Below are positions 1 to 6,657 of a stretch of 10,991 nucleotides of DNA, piece after piece. A model generated the notes under the pieces. That model worked only from the letters and a program-made list of their open reading frames with translations, was not told where the DNA came from and did not search any database. This DNA comes from Chryseobacterium sp. GTDB taxonomy: Bacteria; Bacteroidota; Bacteroidia; Flavobacteriales; Weeksellaceae. Position numbers and translations under genes: made by a program. Where the stretch lies: assembly GCA_003852805.1 (NCBI GenBank), contig RDDY01000153.1, positions 1 through 10,991 on the forward strand, given 5' to 3'. Positions within the stretch are counted from its first letter, which is position 1; every line of letters starts with the position of its first letter.

Positions 1-920
1 GGATCTTCAAGATCGGTTAAGATTCTCCAGTGGCCTCTTTTCACGTTCTTTTTGGTCAGTCCCGCAAACATCACGCGGTCCAAAGCTTCCACCTCGTATC
101 CCATCTTCTTGAAGATCCTGCGGACAACACGGTTCCAGCCGATGTGCAACTCTATCCCGACTTCGTTGCGCGGTTTGCCTTCGATGAAAGAAATAGCGTC
201 TACTTCTGCCACTCCTTCCTCTAGACGGACTCCTTCTGCAATGGTTTGCAAATCTGCCGTTGAAAGTTTCCGATCCAAAGTCACATGGTAGATCTTTTTC
301 ATGTCGAAAGACGGATGGGTCAATTTCTCGGTCATATGTCCGTCATTGGTCAACAGAATCACTCCGGTGGTCTGACGATCCAATCGCCCGACAGGATACA
401 GACGGTACGGTGAAGCGTTGGCCACTAAATCCATTACCGTTTTTCTCGCTTTTTCGTCTTTGGTTGTGGAGATATAGCCTTTTGGTTTGTTCAGCAGAAC
501 GTAAACGGGTTTCTCCGGCGTAATTCCTTGGCCGTCGAACACCACCCGATCGGTTTTTTGTACTTGGTAACCGAGCTCGGTGATCACTTTTCCATTCACT
601 TCTACCAAGCCTTGTGCAATCAGTTGATCGGCCTCGCGGCGGCTGCAAATGCCGGAATTGGCGATGTATTTATTTAAACGAATGGTATCTTTCTCCGGCT
701 TCGCTTGCAATTTCTGCAGCTTGCGCTTTTGCACAAATTGACGAATTCGGTCGTTCTGCTCCTTGCGATCGTCGAAACGTTTCGGTCCGCGAGACTCCCC
801 GCCCGGCCGGTTTTTGCCGCTACCGAAGCTTGGCGTGTCGGAGCCACGACTGCGTCGCGAAGCTTGTGGCCTGTCTCCGAATTTATGCTTGCCGGAATTG
901 CTTTTCCGTTCTCTGCTCAT
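1..920 (-). CDS. rluB: RluB/RsuA-family 23S rRNA pseudouridine synthase, C-terminus cut by window edge
   Basis: This enzyme would convert a specific uridine of ribosomal RNA to pseudouridine in the cytoplasm. The frame opens at ATG 920-918 and stays open to position 1, giving 306 codons without a stop. Residues 1 to about 75 are a basic, Ser/Arg/Gly/Lys-rich, probably disordered tail, which I recall as common in Bacteroidota members of the family. An S4 RNA-binding domain follows at about 80-125 (RLNKYIANSGICSRREAD). The catalytic domain has VLLNKPKGY at 141-149 and the signature GRLDRQTTGVILLTNDG at 178-194, with D181 as the expected catalytic aspartate, then KKIYHV at 208-213. The start is supported by a promoter 18-50 bases upstream. 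The gene lies 65 bases downstream of the UbiA-family gene on the same strand. RluB is the likeliest member, but RluE, RluF or RsuA specificity cannot be excluded from sequence alone. Confidence 0.93.
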   Translation of the reverse strand, partial: MSRERKSNSGKHKFGDRPQASRRSRGSDTPSFGSGKNRPGGESRGPKRFDDRKEQNDRIRQFVQKRKLQKLQAKPEKDTIRLNKYIANSGICSRREADQLIAQGLVEVNGKVITELGYQVQKTDRVVFDGQGITPEKPVYVLLNKPKGYISTTKDEKARKTVMDLVANASPYRLYPVGRLDRQTTGVILLTNDGHMTEKLTHPSFDMKKIYHVTLDRKLSTADLQTIAEGVRLEEGVAEVDAISFIEGKPRNEVGIELHIGWNRVVRRIFKKMGYEVEALDRVMFAGLTKKNVKRGHWRILTDLED

Positions 921-937
921 AACGTATGTATTTGCTG

Positions 938-970
938 CAAAGTTAGCGATTTCGGCGCAGTAGCCGTCAA
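938..970 (-). promoter_or_regulatory. Bacteroidota-type promoter for the pseudouridine synthase gene
   Basis: On the minus strand TAACTTTG (945-938) matches the Bacteroidota -7 consensus TAnnTTTG exactly. TTGAC (970-966) lies 20 bases upstream, in the place of the -33 TTG/TTTG element. The -7 box ends 17 bases before the ATG. The downstream gene therefore probably has its own transcript besides any read-through from the UbiA-family gene. Assigned by consensus only. Confidence 0.6.
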
Positions 971-985
971 CGCCTTGCTGTTGTA

Positions 986-1879
986 CTAAGTAAGACCGTC
1001 CAAAAGCATTGCCACAATGCCCACGAAGATCCACAAGCGCAAAATATTCATCACCACAAAGCGGGATGTGCGCCGGAAAGACAAAAGAAAATACATGCAT
1101 ACGGTCTGCAAGAAAGCGCCCGAGATGAAATAGCCGGCCATCATGGGATGCGTATTCCAATTCTGTTCCGCAAGCAGCAGTGCAACAACCGCCATCAATG
1201 CCTGAACACCGGCAACTATATACAGCGTTTTTTCGACGCCGAGAGTATTAGCCAACGTGCGGTACCCGAACACTCGGTCGGCGTTGCGGGTCAAAGTATC
1301 TTTGATCAAATCAATCGCCAGCAGAATCAAAAACAGGAAAACGGCCATCAAGAATATGCGGACGGAGAAGTGTCGGTAATAAACCAATAACCCGAAGAAC
1401 GGATAGAGCGACAAACCTACAAAACTCAGATTCTTGACAAGCGCCAAACGATTGAGCTTATGGCTGTACAACCACATAGCAAATTGATAAACAAGAAGAT
1501 ACAGGAACACATGCCACGACAATAAAGCGGCAATGCCCAGCGTCAATGCATTCAAAATCAAATAAACGTAGAGATAGTATTTCTGCTCAAGGAAAGTCTG
1601 AATCCTCGTGCGGAAAGGCCGGATGATTTGGTCACGGTCGCGGTCGTAAAATTGGTTGATGATGCTGCCGGCTGCAATGCTCATCACCGTAATCAGAATT
1701 ATGGCGTGCACGCGCAGATCAAACGCGGCGACATCCAGATTATCCTCTTGGCCGAATAAAAAAAATGCGGAAACGTAGAGCGCCGAGGTCAAAAGCATCA
1801 ACATGAACACCTTCACCCCCAGCAGCAATGCCAGAAACTGCGAAAATCTATAGCCGAACAGATTTTTTTTGGCCGACAT
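986..1879 (-). CDS. UbiA-family membrane prenyltransferase, geranylgeranylglycerol-phosphate geranylgeranyltransferase-like
   Basis: A 297-residue integral membrane protein with about eight or nine hydrophobic segments. It has both aspartate-rich motifs of the UbiA superfamily, which bind the prenyl diphosphate through magnesium: NQFYDRDRD at 75-83 (N75, D79, D83, the NxxxDxxxD pattern) and D190-LIKD194 with D201, followed by the conserved FGYRTLA at 204-210. The loop LYSHKLNRLALVKN at 137-150 is also typical. The family moves a polyprenyl chain onto an acceptor such as a quinone precursor, haem or glycerol phosphate. Flavobacterial relatives, as I recall them, are usually labelled geranylgeranylglycerol-phosphate geranylgeranyltransferase, but substrate cannot be read from the motifs, and MenA-like menaquinone synthesis is an alternative. 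It starts 20 bases after the GHMP kinase stop, so the two are probably co-transcribed, which suits an isoprenoid role. Confidence 0.85.
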   Translation of the reverse strand: MSAKKNLFGYRFSQFLALLLGVKVFMLMLLTSALYVSAFFLFGQEDNLDVAAFDLRVHAIILITVMSIAAGSIINQFYDRDRDQIIRPFRTRIQTFLEQKYYLYVYLILNALTLGIAALLSWHVFLYLLVYQFAMWLYSHKLNRLALVKNLSFVGLSLYPFFGLLVYYRHFSVRIFLMAVFLFLILLAIDLIKDTLTRNADRVFGYRTLANTLGVEKTLYIVAGVQALMAVVALLLAEQNWNTHPMMAGYFISGAFLQTVCMYFLLSFRRTSRFVVMNILRLWIFVGIVAMLLDGLT

Positions 1880-1899
1880 ACCGCAGGTTCTCTAAGACC

Positions 1900-2826
1900 T
1901 TAGAAACGGTAAATCACCTCTTTGCGGAAACCTTCCAACATTTTCTCGGTCTTCTCATAATCTTGGGTAAAGCCCAAAATATAACCGCCACCACCGCTGC
2001 CGCAAAGTTTCAGATAGTAAGCGTTACTTTCCAGACCGTCTTTCCAAATATTGGAAATGCCTTCGGGGATCATTGGTCTCAGATGTTCGTACGCCCACAT
2101 GGACAGTTTCTTCAAGTTTTTGAAAAGCGGGTTGACTTCCTTTTTCAGAAATGCATCAATACAGGCATTGTTGTAGCGGATAAATTCCTCCTTCAGCGTT
2201 CTGCGGAAGCCTTCGTTTTTCAGCTTTTCAAAGAAAATATTAACCATCGGGCCGGTCTCACCTGTGGTCCCCGAATCGATTAGAAAAATGGCGCCTTTGC
2301 CTTTCTCTTCGGCCGGCACTGCCACGCGGTCAACGTTTTCACGGTTTTCGATGAGGATGGGCAGATTCATGTAACAGATCAACGGATCGATGCCCGAGCT
2401 GGTTCCGTGGAAATAAGATTCCAGCAGCCCGAAAACTTTTTTAAGTTCCTTCAGCTCGTCTTTGCCTATGGTAGCGGCATCGTATTTTTGGACGGAATAC
2501 CGCTCAAAAACAGCAGCCACCAGAGCGCCGGAACTGCCCACGCCGTAACCCTGCGGAATGTTTGAATCGAAAAACATACCCTGCGCGAGATCGAATTTCA
2601 GTTGCTCAACATCCAGTTGGAAAGCTTCCGGCAATTCCAGATTTTCCAGATAGTCCGCGTAATCTTTCAACGATCGGTTCGACTTTTTCTCGAAGTCGCT
2701 TTGCAAGTCACCGAACTTAAGACAACCTTTATAAAAGCTATATGGCAAAGTAAGCCCTTGCGAATCTTCGATAATTCCGTATTCGCCAAAGAGCAGGATT
2801 TTTGCGTAAAAAAGCGGATTTGCCAT
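1900..2826 (-). CDS. GHMP-family kinase, mevalonate-kinase-like
   Basis: A 308-residue cytoplasmic kinase that probably phosphorylates mevalonate (or a related mevalonate-pathway intermediate) using ATP. All three GHMP motifs are visible: KILLFGEY at 9-16 (motif 1), the ATP-binding PQGYGVGSSGALVAAV at 91-106 (motif 2), and KLCGSGGGGYILGF at 273-286 (motif 3). HGTSSGIDPL at 140-149 carries D147, in the place of the catalytic aspartate of mevalonate kinases, and is the best sign of that subfamily. Length is typical. The ATG start follows a -7 promoter box by 17 bases. The UbiA-family prenyltransferase follows after 20 bases. Phosphomevalonate kinase or another small-molecule GHMP kinase remains possible; no other mevalonate-pathway gene is in the window to settle it. 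Confidence 0.85.
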   Translation of the reverse strand: MANPLFYAKILLFGEYGIIEDSQGLTLPYSFYKGCLKFGDLQSDFEKKSNRSLKDYADYLENLELPEAFQLDVEQLKFDLAQGMFFDSNIPQGYGVGSSGALVAAVFERYSVQKYDAATIGKDELKELKKVFGLLESYFHGTSSGIDPLICYMNLPILIENRENVDRVAVPAEEKGKGAIFLIDSGTTGETGPMVNIFFEKLKNEGFRRTLKEEFIRYNNACIDAFLKKEVNPLFKNLKKLSMWAYEHLRPMIPEGISNIWKDGLESNAYYLKLCGSGGGGYILGFTQDYEKTEKMLEGFRKEVIYRF

Positions 2827-2831
2827 AGTCG

Positions 2832-2851
2832 ATCTTTGTAGTGCAAAGATA
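2832..2851 (-). promoter_or_regulatory. Promoter -7 box of the GHMP kinase operon, embedded in an inverted repeat
   Basis: On the minus strand TATCTTTG (2851-2844) is an exact TAnnTTTG -7 element 17 bases before the kinase ATG. No strong -33 TTTG is visible at the right distance; the nearest is a TTTA about 15 bases upstream. The box overlaps a perfect inverted repeat: ATCTTTG and CAAAGAT (plus-strand positions 2832-2838 and 2844-2850) around the five bases TAGTG. The repeat could be an operator or a small hairpin in the 5' leader. Confidence 0.55.
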
Positions 2852-2902
2852 CGAAATTTACGACTTTAAACGCAGGCTTATAGTGAATTATGCAACGAGA
2901 GG

Positions 2903-3835
2903 CTAATACAATTGCTGCTCCTCCGCTTCTTCCATCAACTTTAAATAAGTCTCGTAGCGGGTTTGCAAAATATCACCTTCTTCCACGGCGGGGCGCACCG
3001 CACAGCGCGGTTCGGTCAGGTGCAGGCAATTGTTGTATCGGCAGTTCTCGGCCGTTCTAAAAATCTCGGGAAAAAAATGTTGGATTTCTTCAGGCTTCAC
3101 GTCTATCATGGCAAATTCTCTTACGCCCGGAGTATCGATTACCGCGCCGCCGAACGGCCAAAAATGCATTTCGGCAAAAGTCGTGGTGTGTTTTCCTTTC
3201 AGATGGACATCCGATATATTGCCCGTGCGCAGATTGATTCCCGGAGAAAGCGCATTCACCAAAGTCGATTTCCCGCTGCCCGAATGGCCGAAGAAAACAC
3301 TTGTTTTATTTTTCAGTAAATTCTGCAATTCGACAAGGTTGACGCCTGCCGTAGCAGAGACCTCAAGACTTTTATAACCGATATTCTCATACACTGTTTT
3401 CAGGTCAGAGATATACTGTCGGTCTTTCTCGTCGGCCAGATCCATTTTGTTGAACAGAATGAGCGCAGAGATATCGTAAGCCTCGCACGACGCCAAAAAA
3501 CGATCCAAGAAACCCAAAGAGGTTTCGGGCATTTTCAGTGTAAAAACAAAGCAGGCAACGTCGATGTTTGACGCAATGATGTGGGCTTCTTTCGACAGGT
3601 TGACCGATTTCCGAATCAGGTAATTTCGTCTCGGTTCGATCTTGGTGATCCAAGCGATATCGTCTTTTTCCAGTTTAAAACCCACGCGATCGCCCACCGC
3701 CAGCGGATTTGTAAGACGCATTTTCAGCAGTTTGAATTTGCCGCGGATACGCGCTTCAAACACTTCGTTGGATGACAGGTCCATCACTCGGTACCAGCTT
3801 CCCGTAGACTTTATGACCAGTCCGTGCCGCTCCAT
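2903..3835 (-). CDS. rsgA: Ribosome small-subunit biogenesis GTPase RsgA
   Basis: A 310-residue circularly permuted GTPase that acts late in 30S ribosomal subunit maturation. An N-terminal OB fold covers about 1-75. The G motifs come in the permuted order G4-G1-G3 that defines the family: NKMD at 129-132, GHSGSGKST at 183-191, then DTPG at 234-237, with KHTTT at 215-219 as the switch (G2) region. The C-terminal zinc site has C265, C270, H272 and C278 (CRYNNCLHLTEPRC). I chose ATG 3835-3833. It shares one base with the TGA of the upstream DAHP synthase fusion (TGATG), which suggests translational coupling, and the protein begins MERHGLVIKSTGSWY, a normal RsgA N-terminus. The frame can be opened 43 codons further up, but that would lie wholly inside the chorismate mutase coding region and resembles nothing in RsgA. 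Confidence 0.95.
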   Translation of the reverse strand: MERHGLVIKSTGSWYRVMDLSSNEVFEARIRGKFKLLKMRLTNPLAVGDRVGFKLEKDDIAWITKIEPRRNYLIRKSVNLSKEAHIIASNIDVACFVFTLKMPETSLGFLDRFLASCEAYDISALILFNKMDLADEKDRQYISDLKTVYENIGYKSLEVSATAGVNLVELQNLLKNKTSVFFGHSGSGKSTLVNALSPGINLRTGNISDVHLKGKHTTTFAEMHFWPFGGAVIDTPGVREFAMIDVKPEEIQHFFPEIFRTAENCRYNNCLHLTEPRCAVRPAVEEGDILQTRYETYLKLMEEAEEQQLY

Positions 3836-4908
3836 CAATGCATCAAGCGGTTCTGAATCTCCACCGATTCTTCGTGAATGGCTCTGAAAACCTTTTCTAT
3901 AAATTCTCGGGACATGCCGGACTCTTCGGCTTTCATCGTCGAGTACTCCGCTATGGTTTTCCAACGATCGGGTTGAAAAACGGCAATGTTGTTTTCTTTT
4001 TTCAAGGAACCGATTTTCTCCGACAACTTCATACGCTGGGAAAGAAGTTCGATCAATTGAAAATCAAGATCGCTGATCTGCGTGCGTCTGCGGTTGATTT
4101 CCTCGTCATAACCGCAAAGATCGAGATTCCTTATTTTTAAATGAGCAATCATTTCTGCCAACCGATCAGGCGTTATCTGCTGCTCTGCATCGGTCCAAGC
4201 ATCGTCGGGGGAACAGTGCGTTTCGATCATCAGTCCGGCAAAACCGCAATTCATCGCCTCCTGAGAAACTTCGGCCAAGCCCGTTCGGTTGCCGCAAATG
4301 TGCGACGGATCATTGAGCACGGGAATGTGCGGATATTGCCTGATGAAATCCAAGGCGATTTGCCAGTTGGGATTGTTCCGATATTTCGATTTCTGATAAG
4401 AAGAGAACCCGCGATGGATCACACCGAGTTGTGTAACATTCTGCCCCACAAGCCGCTCCAACGCACCGACCCACAAACCCAAGTCGGGATTAACGGGGTT
4501 TTTCACCAGCACCGTTTTGGTGGTATCGCGCAGCGCCATCGCTATTTCCTGAACGGTGAACGGATTGGCCGTCGAGCGTGCACCGATCCACAAAATATCC
4601 ACATCTGCCTCCAACGCTGCCAAGACGTGGTGCGCATTGGCCACCTCGGTAGCGGTTCGGAAGCCGTATTCTTCTTTTACCTTCCGCAGCCATTTCAGCC
4701 CGATTTCGCCCACGCCCTCAAAACCGTTTGGTTTGGTACGCGGCTTCCAGATCCCTGCGCGAAATACGGAAACTTCTGCACCCGAGAGTTTTATGCCTTT
4801 GGCTGTTTCCAGCATCTGAGTCTCGCTCTCGGCGCTGCAAGGCCCGGCAATAATCATCGGTTTCTTATACTGCTCTATCCAGGTCGGCTTCAGTTCTTCT
4901 AACTTCAT
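3835..4908 (-). CDS. Bifunctional DAHP synthase (type I beta) / chorismate mutase (AroQ)
   Basis: This 357-residue enzyme catalyses the first step of the shikimate pathway (phosphoenolpyruvate plus erythrose 4-phosphate to DAHP) and also chorismate to prephenate, on the route to phenylalanine and tyrosine. Residues 1 to about 265 are the short DAHP synthase barrel: GPCSAES at 22-28, IGARST at 108-113, K136 of VKNP, HRGFSS at 165-170, DPSH at 200-203, and ETHCSPDDAW at 229-238. Residues about 270-353 form an all-helical AroQ chorismate mutase; my hand alignment to the E. coli domain places R275, R292, K303 and R315 at its active-site R11, R28, K39 and R51. The same architecture is known from Porphyromonas and Prevotella, where prephenate inhibits the synthase through the mutase domain, so similar feedback is likely. 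It starts 10 bases after the tau stop codon and overlaps rsgA by one base. Confidence 0.94.
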   Translation of the reverse strand: MKLEELKPTWIEQYKKPMIIAGPCSAESETQMLETAKGIKLSGAEVSVFRAGIWKPRTKPNGFEGVGEIGLKWLRKVKEEYGFRTATEVANAHHVLAALEADVDILWIGARSTANPFTVQEIAMALRDTTKTVLVKNPVNPDLGLWVGALERLVGQNVTQLGVIHRGFSSYQKSKYRNNPNWQIALDFIRQYPHIPVLNDPSHICGNRTGLAEVSQEAMNCGFAGLMIETHCSPDDAWTDAEQQITPDRLAEMIAHLKIRNLDLCGYDEEINRRRTQISDLDFQLIELLSQRMKLSEKIGSLKKENNIAVFQPDRWKTIAEYSTMKAEESGMSREFIEKVFRAIHEESVEIQNRLMH

Positions 4909-4917
4909 CGGGAAGGT

Positions 4918-5526
4918 TTATGAGAAATCAAACCGCATCAAATCTTCAAGATCATTGAGTGCGGGGTTGATCTCAGCAAATTTATCAAATATTTTACGCT
5001 TCGTCAGGATTTCCTTTTTCAGATTCTCGTCTTGCACATATTCTACCGTGATGCTGAAATTGTTGACACGGTGCATAAAATGATTCAGAAAGCGGCGGCG
5101 CACCGTTTCCATTTCTGCTTTAACCGCTTGTGACGGTATTTTGATGTTAATGAGATTCTCGCCTGCTTTCAACAAAATGCAGGTGCTGATGGCCGCAAAC
5201 TTGACGGGATCTTTTTCGCGCAAGTCAACCAAGAACTCACTCCAATGCTCGTGCAGATCGGTCTCTGTAAAATGAGCGGCGGGAAGATCTTGGGGCTTTT
5301 CTTCTACCGTGTCCGGTTTTTCCTCCGTTCGGTTCAGCCAAGATTTGATGCTGAAGGCATTTACCGACGACGACGGTGCTTCTGTTTTTTTTTCGGGAGC
5401 CGCAGCAGCAGGAACCGGTTTAGGCGTACTTCGGGACTCGGCTACAACGGAGACTCTCTCTGCGCCGTTCGGCATTTCGCCGCCCCGACCTTCCTCGCTG
5501 TACCGAGGAGCTATTATGCGGAACTT
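4918..5526 (-). CDS. dnaX: DnaX tau-specific C-terminal extension, in -1 frame relative to gamma
   Basis: This 202-codon frame lies at -1 to the gamma frame and is open from the A10 run to TAA 4920-4918. Joined by a -1 shift after K358 it gives a 560-residue tau. It reads KFRIIAPRYSEEGRGGE, then a Pro/Ala/Glu-rich linker with AFSIKSWLNR, then a compact alpha/beta C-terminal domain ending in EINPALNDLEDLMRFDFS. In tau the C-terminal region contacts the replicative polymerase and the helicase, so that one clamp loader links both strands' polymerases. An internal ATG at 5475-5473 (MPNGAERV) would make a 185-residue orphan, and an automatic pipeline would probably call this a separate hypothetical protein. 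I favour the fused reading: the segment before that ATG is open back to the slip site and reads like the linker of flavobacterial DnaX, and there is no promoter or separate gene signal. Confidence 0.82.
   Translation of the reverse strand, partial: KFRIIAPRYSEEGRGGEMPNGAERVSVVAESRSTPKPVPAAAAPEKKTEAPSSSVNAFSIKSWLNRTEEKPDTVEEKPQDLPAAHFTETDLHEHWSEFLVDLREKDPVKFAAISTCILLKAGENLINIKIPSQAVKAEMETVRRRFLNHFMHRVNNFSITVEYVQDENLKKEILTKRKIFDKFAEINPALNDLEDLMRFDFS
5492..5509 (-). other. dnaX: RNA hairpin downstream of the dnaX slip site
   Basis: On the minus strand TCCTCG (5509-5504) and CGAGGA (5497-5492) form a perfect six-base-pair stem, four pairs of them G-C, with loop GTACAG. It starts 15 bases after the A10 run and 4 bases after the zero-frame TAA. 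Such a stem could stimulate a shift, but the spacer is longer than the 5-9 bases usual for ribosomal -1 frameshifting, so it may be incidental. Confidence 0.45.
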
Positions 5527-6599
5527 TTTTTTTTATTGTCGGCGTCTCCGCTCAACGATGCAAGCTGCATCAACGCGATCTCCACCGTCAAGCGCTGGTT
5601 TTGAGATGTTTTGTAATTGATGTCGGCTTGGTTGCAAATTTCCAACGCATCAATCAATTCTTGAGGCTGCCAAGCCAAGCTCTGCTGCAAATATTTCTCT
5701 TTGGTTTTCTCACCGACCTCTATCAGCCCGACAGTCATCGGATTTTGCGCCATCATCAGATCGCGGAAATGATTGCCGAGTCCGGCAATGAAAATGTGTG
5801 GGTCGAAACCTTTTTTAACGATTTCGCCAAACTTCAGCAGAATCGCAGGAATATCTGCACCTTTCGCCAAATCTGCGATATCCAAATAATAGTCGTAGTC
5901 CAATATATTCAGGGACTCAGCCGCCTTGGCCAGCGTAATATTCTTCTGGCTGAATGTTGCCAAACGATCAAAAATTGAGAGCGCATCACGCAGTGCACCG
6001 TCCGCTTTTTGCGCGATCAAATACAAAGCATCGTCCTCGTAAGAGATACCCTCCTTCTCCGCAATCTTCCGCAAATGCGCTTGGATGTCTTCGATTTGGA
6101 TTCGCTTAAAGTCATAAATCTGGCAACGCGAAAGAATGGTCGGGATAATTTTATGCTTCTCGGTAGTGGCCAAGATGAAGATAGCGTGCGCAGGCGGTTC
6201 TTCCAAGGTCTTCAGAAAAGCGTTGAACGCCGCTGAGGAAAGCATGTGCACCTCGTCGATAATATACACCTTGTACTTGCCTGTCTGCGGAGCAAAGCGC
6301 ACTTGGTCGATCAGTTGACGGATATCGTCTACCGAGTTGTTGGAAGCGGCATCGAGCTCATAAACATTAAGCTCGAAACCGTCGGCATCGGCATCGCTGT
6401 GTTTCTCGTTGATCTTTCTGGCCAAGATGCGGGCGCAAGTAGTCTTGCCCACGCCGCGCGGACCACAGAAAAGAAGCGCCTGAGCCAGTTGGCCTGTGTC
6501 TATGGCGTGATCCAGTGTATCTGTTACATGGGCCTGCCCCACCACGGTATCGAACTCTAACGGCCGGTATTTCCGGGCTGAAACCACGAAGTTTTCCAT
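5514..6599 (-). CDS. dnaX: DNA polymerase III gamma/tau subunit, gamma-like zero-frame product (clamp-loader ATPase)
   Basis: The ATPase of the replicative clamp loader, which opens the beta sliding clamp and loads it onto primed DNA. The zero frame encodes 361 residues: Walker A GPRGVGKTT at 46-54; Walker B with DEVH at 115-118; sensor-1 region ATTEKHK at 144-150; SRC at 157-159, with R158 as the expected arginine finger; GALRDALS at 201-208 (sensor 2); and helical domain III to about 350. The zinc module usual between Walker A and B is absent: residues 62-82 contain no cysteine. The frame ends KKKSSA then TAA TAG, almost exactly where domain III ends, so this product would be a minimal clamp-loader subunit, shorter than the 431-residue E. 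coli gamma. A -1 shift at the A10 run yields tau instead. The DAHP synthase fusion and rsgA follow closely and are probably co-transcribed. Confidence 0.95.
   Translation of the reverse strand: MENFVVSARKYRPLEFDTVVGQAHVTDTLDHAIDTGQLAQALLFCGPRGVGKTTCARILARKINEKHSDADADGFELNVYELDAASNNSVDDIRQLIDQVRFAPQTGKYKVYIIDEVHMLSSAAFNAFLKTLEEPPAHAIFILATTEKHKIIPTILSRCQIYDFKRIQIEDIQAHLRKIAEKEGISYEDDALYLIAQKADGALRDALSIFDRLATFSQKNITLAKAAESLNILDYDYYLDIADLAKGADIPAILLKFGEIVKKGFDPHIFIAGLGNHFRDLMMAQNPMTVGLIEVGEKTKEKYLQQSLAWQPQELIDALEICNQADINYKTSQNQRLTVEIALMQLASLSGDADNKKKSSA
5525..5534 (-). promoter_or_regulatory. dnaX: A10 slippery run for gamma/tau frameshifting or transcriptional slippage
   Basis: The minus strand carries ten consecutive A (AAT AAA AAA AAA AGT in the zero frame). 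The second and third AAA codons with the preceding A form the heptamer A AAA AAA, suited to a tRNA-Lys slip of -1; the run is also long enough for RNA polymerase to add an A. Either event leads into the tau frame. The zero frame stops at TAA TAG three codons later. A GGAG (5549-5546) lies 11 bases upstream of the run, similar in placement to the stimulatory Shine-Dalgarno-like element of E. coli dnaX, though Bacteroidota use such sequences little for initiation. A homopolymer error (true A11) would remove the frameshift. Confidence 0.65.
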
Positions 6600-6603
6600 G
6601 TGG

Positions 6604-6635
6604 TAAAAGTAGTTATTTTTAATGCCTGCCGCAAA
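6604..6635 (-). promoter_or_regulatory. Possible dnaX promoter with a near-leaderless start
   Basis: On the minus strand TTTG (6635-6632) is followed after 20 bases by TACTTTTA (6611-6604), which matches TAnnTTTG except for the last base. The -7 box ends only 4 bases before the dnaX ATG, so a start site at the usual distance would give an mRNA with almost no 5' leader. The 58-base gap to the upstream gene holds no clear terminator, so read-through is also possible. Confidence 0.35.
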
Positions 6636-6657
6636 CCTGCAATATGCAAAAACAGAA

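Noticed and set aside
343..648. A 101-residue minus-strand frame
   Set aside because: It is a shadow in another frame of the pseudouridine synthase, whose true frame runs off the left edge from 920 and carries the S4 domain and catalytic aspartate.
3836..3964. A 43-codon N-terminal extension of RsgA from an upstream ATG
   Set aside because: It lies wholly within the chorismate mutase coding region in another frame, resembles nothing in RsgA, and the ATG at 3835 gives the normal N-terminus.
4141..4902. A 253-residue plus-strand frame
   Set aside because: It is antisense to the DAHP synthase fusion, whose motifs are intact along the whole span; composition is that of a mirror frame, with no promoter or recognisable motif.
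6610..6657. A possible terminator between the nuclease-like gene and dnaX
   Set aside because: Only short arms such as TGCA-TAT-TGCA are present and no T run follows on the minus strand.
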